64,000 bases of DNA from Paenibacillus tyrphae (GCF_024158745.1 NZ_JAMZAW010000016.1:62001-126000), one strand, 5' to 3'. Positions 44,474-53,616 are shown, counted from the stretch's first letter. The notes: generated by a model not told the origin, from the sequence alone. Program-made: numbers and translations.

Positions 44474-45535
44474 CTACTTCAAGCGGTTGTACTTTTGGAT
44501 GGCTTCGCGAAGCATCTTTTCGAACTTTTCCGGCGTGCCGTCTTGATTCTCGGTAAAGAAACGATTTTTCAAATCAAACTCGTCCACCTTGCGTTTCTTG
44601 TTCACGCGCTCAATGATGTCGGAAGCAGCCACCTTGACCTTTTGAGCCTCTTCTATATATGAATTCAAGGTATAGCTTTCTATCTTTTCTTTCTTCAGCC
44701 GTTTCTCGTCCTGGGCGTGCTGTGTCAGATTTTTAAGATCGTCCACCAGCGGATCGTACTTCGCTCTAAACTTCTCCATGTCCAGATCCAGAATGTTTTT
44801 TGCCGTTATACCCTGCTCCTCCATCTCGGCGGACAGCGCCTGGGCATCGACCAAGAACTTCAAAGCCCCGTACCTGATCTGCTCGTCATTCTCCTGGAAT
44901 TTCTTCAGGCTTTCCTTCTTGCGCTCGGCTCCCATGCCGGCCATCGCCTTCAAGTACTCGTCCGCGACGGCATAATACGCATCCGCCGCCTTGACGATCT
45001 TCGGATGCATTTCTTTGGCTTTGGCAAAATGGTCATCGACATACCCTTTGGTTTTATAATACTCGCGGGCCTCGCTCAGGATCGCCGTCAGATCGTTCAT
45101 CGCCGGCTTCAATCGGACGACAACCGGATCGATTGCCGGAAAGGCAGGCGCTTTATCGGCGAAGCCAAACTGCGTTTCCAAAGCTTTCGCGTCGCCCGAT
45201 GAAATCGAGAGCATGGTAAAGCTGAAGTTCTTGTCAATGACAGGCTGCTCTTCATCGCCAAACTTGTCAAAATAATCGGTTAACACCTGATCTAACCGTC
45301 CGGTCATAAAATTATTCAGGCCTACATACGCGTTATACTTCTCGATTTCCATCGCCTTTTCCAATTCCTCGATGTTCGCCCCGTCGTTTTTTTTCGAACC
45401 CGACGCGTCTCCGGACGTTTTTTCGGCCGTCGTGCCGCTTGGCTCCGCAGCCGGCCGGTTTATTTTCAGATTCGAGCAGGCGGTAAACATCGTGCATAGC
45501 AGCGCGAGCGCAACAAATGAGCTGAACTTTTTCAA
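44474..45535 (-). CDS. DUF3829 (YiiG-like) lipoprotein
   Basis: This predicted lipoprotein has 353 residues. The N-terminus LKKFSSFVALALLCTMFTAC is a lipoprotein signal peptide with lipobox ending in Cys. The rest is mostly alpha-helical and charged, with NKKRKVDEFDLKNRFFTENQ near the C-terminus, as in the YiiG/DUF3829 family of unknown function. I chose the TTG at 45535, eight bases after GGAGG. It is divergent from the class B PBP gene, with a shared 240-base promoter region. Confidence 0.8.
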   Translation of the reverse strand: MKKFSSFVALALLCTMFTACSNLKINRPAAEPSGTTAEKTSGDASGSKKNDGANIEELEKAMEIEKYNAYVGLNNFMTGRLDQVLTDYFDKFGDEEQPVIDKNFSFTMLSISSGDAKALETQFGFADKAPAFPAIDPVVVRLKPAMNDLTAILSEAREYYKTKGYVDDHFAKAKEMHPKIVKAADAYYAVADEYLKAMAGMGAERKKESLKKFQENDEQIRYGALKFLVDAQALSAEMEEQGITAKNILDLDMEKFRAKYDPLVDDLKNLTQHAQDEKRLKKEKIESYTLNSYIEEAQKVKVAASDIIERVNKKRKVDEFDLKNRFFTENQDGTPEKFEKMLREAIQKYNRLK

Positions 45536-45776
45536 AATATAAGCCTCCAAGCGATTTAAATTTTCGGTCCAGACCTGGCGAATACATACCAGCTTGTTTT
45601 ATCGGCGAATGAGTTTGAAAGCTTTAGGATAAAACCCCGTAAAGTGGTGATTTTCACAATTCTGAACCGTATAAAAAAATAAATCCCCCTTTTTTCTCGG
45701 CTTTTGCACCTTTTTTTCATGTTGGATCGTCTGTACAATTGAAGTAATTTCTTCCTTTTCCCGCTCAGGAGGCACG

Positions 45777-47804
45777 ATGTTGAAAAAGTTAGCCGAACGG
45801 ATGCGTCCGCCAAGCAGCGGACTTCCCCTTGCATCCAGAATTAATGTCTTTTTCTTTATTACGTTCTGCTTATTCTCGGTCTTGATTCTCCGGCTTGCCA
45901 TGCTTCAACTTGTGGAAAGCCAACATTTGAAGGATGAGGAATTCAACCATAAAAACACGCCCATACCGCCCACCCGGGGCAATATTTTCGATCGCAAAGG
46001 CGCTCCGATCGCCTATACCACGCCTACCCAATCGCTTTATTTTCGTATCGAGCAAGGGCAAACGCAGGATGAGGTCATTGCCCTCGCGCGCGAGCTGGAA
46101 CGAATTTTCTCGGAACGCGGAGCCCCGTCTCCCAAAAAGCTGTCCGCCGAAGACATCATCAGGCTGATGGATGTCGGATACGATCTGACGAAAGCCAAAA
46201 CCAAGGAGCCTTCCTTCTATTACGTCCCCCGCCGGATCAAGACCGATCTCACCCGCGATGAAATCGCGTATATCGGGGAGTGGCGCGATGAACTGAAATG
46301 GGTTCAAGTCATCGAGGAAAGCACGCGGACCTACGACCGGGAAAATACGGTTGCCGTTCAATTGGTCGGCTATATGAAGCCGTACCCTGCCGCGCGGGAA
46401 CCGCAGTACGGACTTTCCTTTTATAAAAAGAAAGAAAATACGGAGGGCTACGTCGATACGGAGGATGTCGGATTCGATGGCATCGAGCTGATGTATCAAA
46501 AGGAGCTGCGTGGTGAAAGCGGATACAAAGCGTTTCCGGTCAATGCGGCCAATAAAATTGCCGGCCCCGAGGTGACGCTGCAAGCTCCGAAGAAGGGCAA
46601 TCACCTGTATTTAACAATTGATAAGGACGTCCAGCTTATCACCGAACAAGCGATAATGGACCATCTGGCGACGCTGCAATCCTCCGGCAACCGGTTCACT
46701 TACGCTCCGAATGCCCGGGCGGGGTATGCGGTAGCGATGGAGGTGAAGACGGGCAAAGTGGTCGCCATGGCCAGCATGCCGGATTACGATCCGAACTTAT
46801 GGATCAGCGGATTCTCGACGAAAAGCGATTACGATAGTATCCAGCCTTTTGTCAACAACGGCACCATTACGACCGCCTATGGCAATTTTCCGAAGGAAGA
46901 ATGGACCAAGCACCCCACTTCAATCGTGTATATGGGCTCGACGATCAAGCCGTTGTCCGTATTGATCGGCTTCAAGGAAGGGCTCATCCATCCTGGAACC
47001 CAATATTACGATACCGGCGTATTTACCTACGGCAAAGACAACTCGCGCTTAACCAACTCCGACCGGGCCGCTTACGGGTGGCTGACGCCGGCCACGGCCA
47101 TCGCGCACTCGTCCAACACGTTTATGTCGGCCAAAATCGGCAATGAGCTGCACTCGAAGTACGGCGAAAAAGCCGTAGACGTGTGGGAGGATTATTTGGC
47201 CAAGTTCGGGCTGGGGGTTTCCACGCAAAGCGGCCTGCCGCGAGAGTATAAAGGCGTCAATGAGTTTAAAACGAACAAGGGCGAATCGTTCCAATCCCGG
47301 ATGGTATTTGCCTCCTGGGGCCAGAACGAACGTTACACGACGCTGCAATTGGCCCAATTCGCCACCACCCTCGCCACACGGGGAAAAAGGCTCAAGCCTT
47401 TGTTGGTGGACAAGATCGAAAGCTACGATAGAGGCCAGCTGATCCAAAAGTTCGACGAACCGGTCGTACTGGACGAAACGGAATTTGCCGCGGCCGAGTG
47501 GAACGCGGTGCTGCAAGGCATGGCCAATGTCAAGGTACAAGGCTTCGACGGCTTCCCGTATCCTTTTGCCCGAAAGACCGGCACCTCGACGCAGTCCGTC
47601 GGCAAAAAACTGGTCGACAACGCCGTATTCATCGCTTTCGCGCCTCTGGACAATCCGACGCTCGCCGTAGCCGTCGTCGTCCCGGAGGGCGGATTCGGCG
47701 CATGGGGCGCCGCCCCGATCGCCCGCAAAATATTCGACGCGTATGACCAATATTACGGCCTGGACGGCGTACCCAAGGGAAGCAAAGCGCCCGCCGATAA
47801 GTAA
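45777..47804 (+). CDS. Class B penicillin-binding protein (PBP2/PbpA-like transpeptidase)
   Basis: This membrane transpeptidase cross-links peptidoglycan. It has 675 residues. One membrane segment lies at about 23-45, followed by a dimerisation/pedestal domain with the conserved TRGNIFDRKGAPIAY at 66-80. The transpeptidase domain shows STIK (Ser388, Lys391), SSN (445-447) and KTG (600-602). The organisation fits elongation-type PBP2 of Bacillus (PbpA/PbpH). TCAGGAGGCACG precedes the ATG. It is a single gene with its own terminator; no RodA gene is adjacent. Confidence 0.93.
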   Translation: MLKKLAERMRPPSSGLPLASRINVFFFITFCLFSVLILRLAMLQLVESQHLKDEEFNHKNTPIPPTRGNIFDRKGAPIAYTTPTQSLYFRIEQGQTQDEVIALARELERIFSERGAPSPKKLSAEDIIRLMDVGYDLTKAKTKEPSFYYVPRRIKTDLTRDEIAYIGEWRDELKWVQVIEESTRTYDRENTVAVQLVGYMKPYPAAREPQYGLSFYKKKENTEGYVDTEDVGFDGIELMYQKELRGESGYKAFPVNAANKIAGPEVTLQAPKKGNHLYLTIDKDVQLITEQAIMDHLATLQSSGNRFTYAPNARAGYAVAMEVKTGKVVAMASMPDYDPNLWISGFSTKSDYDSIQPFVNNGTITTAYGNFPKEEWTKHPTSIVYMGSTIKPLSVLIGFKEGLIHPGTQYYDTGVFTYGKDNSRLTNSDRAAYGWLTPATAIAHSSNTFMSAKIGNELHSKYGEKAVDVWEDYLAKFGLGVSTQSGLPREYKGVNEFKTNKGESFQSRMVFASWGQNERYTTLQLAQFATTLATRGKRLKPLLVDKIESYDRGQLIQKFDEPVVLDETEFAAAEWNAVLQGMANVKVQGFDGFPYPFARKTGTSTQSVGKKLVDNAVFIAFAPLDNPTLAVAVVVPEGGFGAWGAAPIARKIFDAYDQYYGLDGVPKGSKAPADK

Positions 47805-47813
47805 GCATGTGGA

Positions 47814-47862
47814 AAGGCTTGCTCCTTCTCGAATGAGAGTCGGAGTAAGCCTTGCTTTTTTT
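47814..47862 (+). terminator. Rho-independent terminator of the PBP gene
   Basis: AAGGCTT and GCTCC pair with GGAGT and AAGCCTT, followed by GC and seven T. Confidence 0.85.
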
Positions 47863-47958
47863 CTTGCTTGCCCGGCTGACGCGCTTAAATTATTCTGTTG
47901 GTACTGTCACATTTTTGCACGGGTGGTTCGTTGTACAGGGTGAAAGGGAGTGAACGAG

Positions 47959-48513
47959 GTGGACGATTCAGAACTGCGTCAGATGATTGCTGACGTCTTG
48001 GAGGGTGATATCGACAAGTTCGAAAACATCGTGCAGCATTACCAAAAGCCGATTTTCCGCTACTGCTATCACATGCTGGGCAGCGATACGGAAGCGGAGG
48101 ATAGCGGACAAGAAGTATTTTTGAAGGCATTTCGCAATTTGACGAAGTACAGTCAGGATGTGCCGTTCGGGGCTTGGTTGTACAAGATTGCCTACAACCA
48201 TTGTATCGATGTGATTCGCAAGCGCAAGCTGGCCAGATATCTGCCCTTCTTTTACCGGGATGAGAAAGAAAATAAACCTATAGATCTGCAGATCGAAGCC
48301 AACTATTTTAATGAATTCGTGCATCGGGCCCTATCGAGATTAACGACAGAAGAGCGGAACTTGCTAATTTTGCGCTGTGTGGAGGATAAGAGCTACGAGG
48401 AAATCAGCCTGATTCTGAATCAAAGCAGCGCCAACCTGCGAAAAAAATACGGACGTTCGGCTGCAAAATTCCGGAAGTACTATGCTCAAGTGAAGGAAGT
48501 GGGATTCGTATGA
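47959..48513 (+). CDS. ECF-family RNA polymerase sigma factor
   Basis: This extracytoplasmic-function sigma factor has 184 residues. Region 2 shows YHMLGSDTEAEDSGQEVFLK and FGAWLYKIAYNHCIDVIRKR; region 4 shows LSRLTTEERNLLILRCVEDK and YEEISLILNQSSANLRKKYG. The group is near SigV/SigW-like factors. The GTG at 47959 is eight bases after AAAGGGAG; a GTG at 47950 overlaps that site. The stop overlaps the start of the next gene (ATGA), the pattern of a sigma factor with its membrane regulator. Confidence 0.92.
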   Translation: MDDSELRQMIADVLEGDIDKFENIVQHYQKPIFRYCYHMLGSDTEAEDSGQEVFLKAFRNLTKYSQDVPFGAWLYKIAYNHCIDVIRKRKLARYLPFFYRDEKENKPIDLQIEANYFNEFVHRALSRLTTEERNLLILRCVEDKSYEEISLILNQSSANLRKKYGRSAAKFRKYYAQVKEVGFV

Positions 48514-49466
48514 CATTGGACAAGGATCAGGATTTGAAAGCACTTTTTCATGACCCGCAGATTCCCGATGTTGACTTGACTGGAGAAGTGATGAGGAAGC
48601 TGTACGCCGAGCGGAACAAAAAGGAGCGATTTTTTGTGAAATATAAAGTCAGTATGTTGGTCGTAGCAGGAATGCTGTTGACGGTATCTTCAGGGTTTGC
48701 AGCGGTGAAGTACGGGGTATTGAAAAACGAACAAGGCCAAGCGGTTTATGAGGTAAAACCGTTGAAGTCGGCTCCTCCCCAGACCAAATATTCGGAAGAA
48801 GATACCCAACGCATAGGAATGAGCCAGGATTTGGCGGAAGAGCTGTTGCCGGATGGTTCGGCAGCGATCTTTTATATCGTTCCGAACAATCCGAACAAGC
48901 AAACGGACACCAGGTTCAAGCCGTTCGTCTTTAACGATCTGTCCGCACTCCGCGCCAAAATGGCAGGCAAGCCGATTACGATTCTTGATCGTTTACAAGA
49001 AAACTACAAATTCGAAAACGCCAAGGTCTTCTTTCAGCCAGTCGATAAGGTAAATCCTCCTACCCCCGACGAAAAGGCGGCAACGGCGGAAAAGCTGCGG
49101 AAGCAGGCGGAGGAATCAGGCAAGGATTATGCGATGATGCCGATTGAGCTGTCTGATGATCTTTTACATTTGAGGACCGTTTATAAACAAGGGGACCAAG
49201 AAGTAGCCGTTACTGTCATCAAATCCAACAATGGTCCATTTACAGCTTATATCGATGAAAAAATTGATTTCGACCAGGAAAAGATCACGGTTAAGGGAGT
49301 AGAGATGCTTTACACGGAATATAAAGACAAAGACGGAAAAGGCGGAAGAAAAAATATCACATGGAACAACGGCATTTCGGGCAGCGAATATACGTATCAA
49401 ATCGACGAATCCGCCAACATGAGCAAAGAGGACCTGGTTAAAATCGCCGAAGCGTACTTGAACTAA
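48510..49466 (+). CDS. Membrane protein partner of the sigma factor, probable anti-sigma factor
   Basis: This 318-residue protein has a cytoplasmic N-terminus of about 50 residues (LKALFHDPQIPDVDLTGEVM), one membrane segment (about 50-68, SMLVVAGMLLTVSSGFAAV) and an extracytoplasmic domain of about 250 residues with no named motif. It ends AEAYLN. Single-pass proteins overlapping an ECF sigma gene are usually anti-sigma factors; the role here is inferred from position. A terminator follows. Confidence 0.8.
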   Translation: MTLDKDQDLKALFHDPQIPDVDLTGEVMRKLYAERNKKERFFVKYKVSMLVVAGMLLTVSSGFAAVKYGVLKNEQGQAVYEVKPLKSAPPQTKYSEEDTQRIGMSQDLAEELLPDGSAAIFYIVPNNPNKQTDTRFKPFVFNDLSALRAKMAGKPITILDRLQENYKFENAKVFFQPVDKVNPPTPDEKAATAEKLRKQAEESGKDYAMMPIELSDDLLHLRTVYKQGDQEVAVTVIKSNNGPFTAYIDEKIDFDQEKITVKGVEMLYTEYKDKDGKGGRKNITWNNGISGSEYTYQIDESANMSKEDLVKIAEAYLN

Positions 49467-49490
49467 AATTAACATGCCGAATCATCAATA

Positions 49491-49537
49491 GCGTAAAAAG
49501 TTCCTCTCCTTGCTTAAGGCGGGGAGCTTTTTTACGC
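49491..49537. terminator. Bidirectional terminator
   Basis: GCGTAAAAAG pairs with CTTTTTTACGC, with inner TCTCC/GGGGA pairing. It ends the sigma factor operon. Confidence 0.75.
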
Positions 49538-49629
49538 TTACTTTTAAAATCATTAACCTTTAACGTTTACCTAACGTTCAAACTAATTTCTCTGCATGTT
49601 TCGTACACTTGAAGTATTCCGGGTAAATG

Positions 49630-49654
49630 GAAAAGAGACTCCCGGTGGGGAGTC
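49630..49654 (-). terminator. Probable terminator
   Basis: GACTCCC pairs with GGGAGTC around GGTG; on the minus strand a CTCTTTTCC tract follows. It lies 85 bases after the stop of the secreted protein at 49740-50144. Confidence 0.55.
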
Positions 49655-49739
49655 CCGTCCTTTACAACCTTACTGCTCTATAATATTTCTCAGAACGAGA
49701 ATAAAAGCGTGAAGGAACTGCACTTTGCTTGGAATGAAA

Positions 49740-50144
49740 CTAGCGAACCACCCGAATATTCACCTTCATAAAGTTGGTGCATTGCTTTTTGTTTTTGATG
49801 AAAAGCATGTACTGGCTGCTCTGTTTCACATAAATCGTATTGTTTTCCGCTTGCTCTTTCCGGATCGTCTGGTTGTTATTTCGAAGATCCACAAGCCACC
49901 AATCGTACTCGTCGGCAATAATCGAGGTGATGCGAATGCCTTCGTTCGGCTGGAGTACATAAGGACCGGCAACTGCTACGGCACCCGGCTCCAAATGATA
50001 CGTAACCTCGCCTTCCGGCGGCGCGACAATAATCTGCTGCTGAGGCGGTTGTTGAACCGGGGTTCCCTCCGCCGCAAAGCCGGGGCTTGATACAAGACTT
50101 GCTCCAATCACGGCAATCGTTAAAGCAGTTGTCACTTTTTTCAT
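49740..50144 (-). CDS. Small secreted hypothetical protein
   Basis: This 134-residue protein begins with a clear signal peptide (MKKVTTALTIAVIGASLVSS, cleavage after GFAA near residue 25). A Gln/Pro-rich stretch follows, then a domain with YVLQPNEGIRITSIIADEYD and YDWWLVDLRNNN. It has a single Cys in KKKQCTNFMK. I do not recognise the family. GGAGGAGGATAAAGAA precedes the ATG. It is a single gene, in the AT-rich region. Confidence 0.7.
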   Translation of the reverse strand: MKKVTTALTIAVIGASLVSSPGFAAEGTPVQQPPQQQIIVAPPEGEVTYHLEPGAVAVAGPYVLQPNEGIRITSIIADEYDWWLVDLRNNNQTIRKEQAENNTIYVKQSSQYMLFIKNKKQCTNFMKVNIRVVR

Positions 50145-50354
50145 TTCTTTATCCTCCTCCGAATAACACCATGCAAAAAGTAATTTTTGAGGTCTGGCCA
50201 GTGCCCTCACTCAATTAATACCATATCTACCCTTTATTTGAAATATTTTTCAATCAAATTACACAATCTTTTTATCCAAAAGTTACAAATTTTTGAAGTT
50301 AACGTGATCATTATTTTATTTAACCTCTCGGTAAAGTTGCGTATCTCCTGGATC

Positions 50355-50618
50355 TCAGACCAATCCTGTTTCTTGTTTTGACGATAGGCACAGCGCCTTT
50401 TCTAATCGGACATAAAGCAATTCGGTTTGCAGATCGAGGGCTGCGCGATGAAGGGTCGAAACAATGTCTTCAACCGCTAACTTATGTAATGATTTTAATT
50501 GACCATTGGTCATATTTAATACAGCCATGGTGCAAGCTTCATAGGTTTGAATTTGCCGCATCATTTCTCGTTCTTCGGCATCCAATCGGTCCTTAAGGGT
50601 AGTTTCGGTCATTTCCAT
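50355..50618 (-). CDS. Small helical hypothetical protein
   Basis: This 87-residue soluble protein is mostly helix-forming (LKDRLDAEEREMMRQIQTYE, LHKLAVEDIVSTLHRAALDL). No motif or membrane segment is visible. ATG 50618 follows CGAGGAGGTTCCCGAT. The function is unknown. It is divergent from the XRE regulator gene. Confidence 0.6.
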   Translation of the reverse strand: MEMTETTLKDRLDAEEREMMRQIQTYEACTMAVLNMTNGQLKSLHKLAVEDIVSTLHRAALDLQTELLYVRLEKALCLSSKQETGLV

Positions 50619-50746
50619 ATCGGGAACCTCCTCGTAGGACGGCTGGATGCTTGCCAAGTTTCCACCTTTACTCGTCTTAAAACTTTAATATCGTTTATTA
50701 CATTCATTAAAATGACCTCCGCCACAGAATTTTTAAGACCACCGTT

Positions 50747-50787
50747 ACGTTACAGCGTCACACTCATATTATATGACGTTACAGCGT
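50747..50787. repeat. 12-base direct repeat upstream of the XRE gene
   Basis: ACGTTACAGCGT occurs at 50747-50758 and again at 50776-50787, 29 bases apart, about 70-110 bases before the XRE gene. Spacing near three helical turns suggests an operator, perhaps for the XRE protein itself. The region holds no gene. Confidence 0.5.
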
Positions 50788-50855
50788 ATCATGCAATGTG
50801 TTTTTTTGCAAATCATGATATATTGTTCTATATACCCACTGGGGGAAGATACAAA

Positions 50856-51062
50856 ATGAGAATCAAAGTTAGATTGCAAGAAATTTTAGATGAACGAGGT
50901 ATTTCCCAACGTCAGCTTGCGTTAATAGCTAACATGCGCCCGGGAACGATAAACGCCCTGTGCAGGGGAACAACTGACCGAATTTACATTAGCACCCTCG
51001 AAGAAATTTGCGCGGCATTGAACATCCACATCCATGATTTGATTGTTATGGAAGATGAATAA
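50856..51062 (+). CDS. XRE-family (Cro/CI-like) transcriptional regulator
   Basis: This 68-residue protein is a minimal helix-turn-helix regulator. Helices 2-3 read SQRQLALIANMRPGTINALC, followed by ISTLEEICAALNIHIHDLIV. Similar small proteins are found in phages and mobile elements and also as chromosomal regulators. GGGGGAAGATACAAA precedes the ATG. A terminator follows at 51156. Confidence 0.85.
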   Translation: MRIKVRLQEILDERGISQRQLALIANMRPGTINALCRGTTDRIYISTLEEICAALNIHIHDLIVMEDE

Positions 51063-51155
51063 TCTTTATTGGGCAACAATACCTGATTGAAATGTACCCA
51101 ATGATTCACGGAACCGGTAAAAGTTCCCCCTCCTAAAAATGAGTATGTAAAAAAT

Positions 51156-51198
51156 AAGCTTATTCCTACTTAATAGTTCAAGTCGGAATAAGCTTTTT
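51156..51198 (+). terminator. Rho-independent terminator of the XRE gene
   Basis: AAGCTTATTCC pairs perfectly with GGAATAAGCTT over 11 bases and is followed by T residues. Confidence 0.8.
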
Positions 51199-51319
51199 AA
51201 CGTTTTGCTTGTTATCAGTTGTTGACCTTGTGGGGCTTTTTCACCTGCCGCCGCGACAAGAACCAAAAGAAAAAAGACCACTTTTTGATCTAGAAATTGC
51301 TCATGTTCTGCAATCAGGG

Positions 51320-51649
51320 TTATATAAATATCGATGCAACTATTAAAATAAATCCTATCACTAGACCGACAGGGCCCCAATAATGCATAGGGATGAAAAA
51401 CAGACTGTGCGAGGTTCCCATTTTATAGTGTTGTCCCGTTTCCACATCAACTAGCACTTTGCCTGAGTTGGCGTTAAGTGCTTTCCCCATATACCAGATA
51501 ATAACTCCCGATACAATGAAGACAAAAGCCAGCGGCAGCCGGGGATTTATTGACCTAAGCCCCAGAGCGGATAATAAAATATCGACTATAAAATACACAA
51601 TCACTGGAACAACGATATTCAAGATTCCTAAGCCCCTCCAAATAATCAT
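51320..51649 (-). CDS. Small membrane protein
   Basis: This 109-residue protein has three hydrophobic segments (about 5-28, 38-54 and 87-107). A polar loop between the second and third carries GKVLVDVETGQHYKMGTSHS. AAAGGATGTTTAT precedes the ATG. I recognise no family. The region between its stop and the XRE gene (51063-51319) holds only the terminator. Confidence 0.65.
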   Translation of the reverse strand: MIIWRGLGILNIVVPVIVYFIVDILLSALGLRSINPRLPLAFVFIVSGVIIWYMGKALNANSGKVLVDVETGQHYKMGTSHSLFFIPMHYWGPVGLVIGFILIVASIFI

Positions 51650-51764
51650 ATAAACATCCTTTCTGGTTACATTTACGTTTTAACTCTCCAATTAACTCAG
51701 CTAAACCTTTTAATACGAACGTAAGTTCAGCATGCTAGAATGAAACGTACGTTCGGGAGTGGTA

Positions 51765-51950
51765 ATGACAAAGAAAGAAGCGATGAATCTCATCCAGTTT
51801 CAAAAGACATTCCAAACGGAATAAGCATGCCATCGTCATCTCATGAAATGAAGTGGCCTGAGGGCTTCTGTTGTCCGAAGTGTCAGCCATGACAAGGCTT
51901 ACGAGATCACGACACGTAATCATCATGCCCACGGAGGCTCCATGTCAAGC
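51765..51950 (+). pseudogene. Decayed IS1595-type transposase N-terminus
   Basis: Three reading frames together spell the start of an IS1595-family transposase: MTKKEAMNLIQFQKTFQTE, then a stop, ACHRHLMK, a shift, MKWPEGFCCPKCQ with the zinc-ribbon CPKC, a shift, and HDKAYEITTRNHHAHGG. At least one stop and two frameshifts break it, and the catalytic domain is absent. No terminal inverted repeats or target duplication were found. Confidence 0.65.
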
Positions 51951-52310
51951 CGCGGCACCGCAGTTTAATAGCCCCTGACAGACCCATTAAAATTCATAGC
52001 CTAAATCTTCATCGCCCTCGTTCACGACTTTCCCCACTAAATTCCAGTTTATACTATTTATTTTTGAAATCGCACTTTCAAGATACATTTCTCTTACCTC
52101 ATATTTAGTAGTTATCCTTATCATCAGTAAAATGGTTCTCAAAATCTTTTCGAAAATCATAGTCTGGAAAGCTCCAAGGATTGCTTTGCAATTTTTGTCA
52201 TTTCGCATATGTTTTTATCGACCTTGTTTATTGAGAACTTTAGGTTTTCAGCGATAAAGTGGTAAGTTTCACAGAACTGGAACCAGTAGTTTCCAGCCCG
52301 GCGCCCGAGC
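51951..52310. other. Region without a supported gene
   Basis: An open frame of 73 residues lies on the minus strand (51987-52208), but it has no ribosome binding site and no recognisable motif, so I do not call it. The stretch at 52238-52283 resembles 45622-45668. The sequence is AT-rich. Confidence 0.4.
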
Positions 52311-52359
52311 ACAAAAAAAACAGGCCCACACCCGGAATATCCGGGCCTGAGCCTGTTTT
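52311..52359 (-). terminator. Rho-independent terminator
   Basis: On the minus strand AACAGGC pairs with GCCTGTT with an inner CCCGGATATTCCGGG hairpin, followed by eight T. It ends the zinc-ribbon gene at 52403-52720. Confidence 0.85.
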
Positions 52360-52402
52360 CAAAATAAGTCCAAATGCCGCGATGATCAGCAGCCTTGTTA
52401 CG

Positions 52403-52720
52403 CTAACGAGCAGGAGGCTCATAGAAATCGATCGCCATGCACCAGCATAAAGGATCACTCCCCCCACAATGAGGGCAACAGCCTCCTGTATATGTAATTC
52501 TAGCTGTATCTGAATGAAGCACACCATAGTCAGTAATCGGTTCGACGCCTGGGACCGGTTCGTCGTCTGGGATCTCCCGCACTTTCATGTCCGACCACTT
52601 TCCGCTCCAGGAACAAATACTGCACTTTAGAATCTCTTCCGAATAGTTCAGCGCATTCTGGATGACGATTATACATTCTCTACTGTAGGTATTACAAGAA
52701 GGACAATTGTGTACTTTCAT
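52403..52720 (-). CDS. Zinc-ribbon hypothetical protein
   Basis: This 105-residue protein carries three cysteine pairs: CPSC near residue 6, CSIC near residue 35 and CPHC near residue 84, with CWC after it. This suggests one or two zinc ribbons. The middle part is acidic and Pro-rich (REIPDDEPVPGVEPITDYG). GGGAGGTGATGAATC is a strong ribosome binding site before the ATG. The function is unknown. Confidence 0.7.
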   Translation of the reverse strand: MKVHNCPSCNTYSRECIIVIQNALNYSEEILKCSICSWSGKWSDMKVREIPDDEPVPGVEPITDYGVLHSDTARITYTGGCCPHCGGSDPLCWCMAIDFYEPPAR

Positions 52721-52767
52721 GATTCATCACCTCCCATCAACACCTAAATTAGCACGATTTGGTAATA

Positions 52768-53616
52768 TCATTCGAACATGTCCATTTGCTTGGGAGGAAG
52801 TTGCGTTGACTCTTGGCCTAGAAGATCTAGAAGTTGCAAAGCATTAGTAGCAGCATCCCCGCCTGAATTATTATTGAATATCACACAAACCTCCCGGGTT
52901 TCTTTTTCCAACTTCAAGAGGTTTTCCTTCCACTCAAGTAATTCTTCATGATTATAACGATAAAGATACCTTACTTCTCGCCAGTCTTTAGTTCCGCTTG
53001 CAGTCCAGCCATCCGTATTTCTCCCATGAAACCTGACAATGGTTAAACTGTCATTGGTTGGTTTTAAGACGATCGGAACAGAACCCGGAAAAACTTGAGG
53101 CTCATCACAAATACTATGAATCCAACCTTCCTCGCGCATAAATAATAACGTCTTTTCGCTCATTTCCGTACTAAACCAGCTTTGATGACGAAATTCAAGA
53201 GCCATTGGAATATTCTTCATTCGTTCCTTAGCTGTTCGTAGCAAGCGCACATTAATGCGGTTACAATCAAACCACGGTGGATATTGGAATAGAACTGCCT
53301 TTAACTTGCCCGCATCTAAAATAGGTTTTATCGACTCATTAAAACTTCGGAACATATTTTCCATATCGGCTTCAGAATAATTCTGACGGGTGTGCCCTGT
53401 CATACCTTGATAAGCTTTCACCAAGAATGAGAAATCCTTCGAAGTGTCTGATGCCCATCTACTATACAAATCTTCTTTATGAATCGCGTAATAGGAACTA
53501 TCCACTTCAACCAATTTAAAATATCTGTTGTATTCTTTTAGCTTATCCTGCGGCCTGATTCCAGTCTTATATAACTCGTCATGATCTCCCCATCCAGCAA
53601 GCCCGATTGATATCAT
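52768..53616 (-). CDS. DUF72 (YecE/YunF-like) TIM-barrel protein
   Basis: This 282-residue protein belongs to the DUF72 family of TIM-barrel proteins of unknown biochemical role. Markers are ISIGLAGWGDHDELY at the N-terminus, FKLVEVDSSYYAIHKEDLYS, FSFLVKAYQGMTGH, LKAVLFQYPPWFD, ALEFRHQSWF and the C-terminal VCVIFNNNSGGDAATNALQL. ATG 53616 follows GGTGAG. It is a single gene in the AT-rich region. Confidence 0.9.
   Translation of the reverse strand: MISIGLAGWGDHDELYKTGIRPQDKLKEYNRYFKLVEVDSSYYAIHKEDLYSRWASDTSKDFSFLVKAYQGMTGHTRQNYSEADMENMFRSFNESIKPILDAGKLKAVLFQYPPWFDCNRINVRLLRTAKERMKNIPMALEFRHQSWFSTEMSEKTLLFMREEGWIHSICDEPQVFPGSVPIVLKPTNDSLTIVRFHGRNTDGWTASGTKDWREVRYLYRYNHEELLEWKENLLKLEKETREVCVIFNNNSGGDAATNALQLLDLLGQESTQLPPKQMDMFE

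Noticed and set aside
51987-52208. 73-residue minus-strand frame
   Set aside because: No ribosome binding site, no motif, and it lies beside a decayed transposase.
52240-52527. Hydrophobic 95-residue frame on the minus strand
   Set aside because: It overlaps the zinc-ribbon gene in another frame on the same strand and reads through that gene's terminator.
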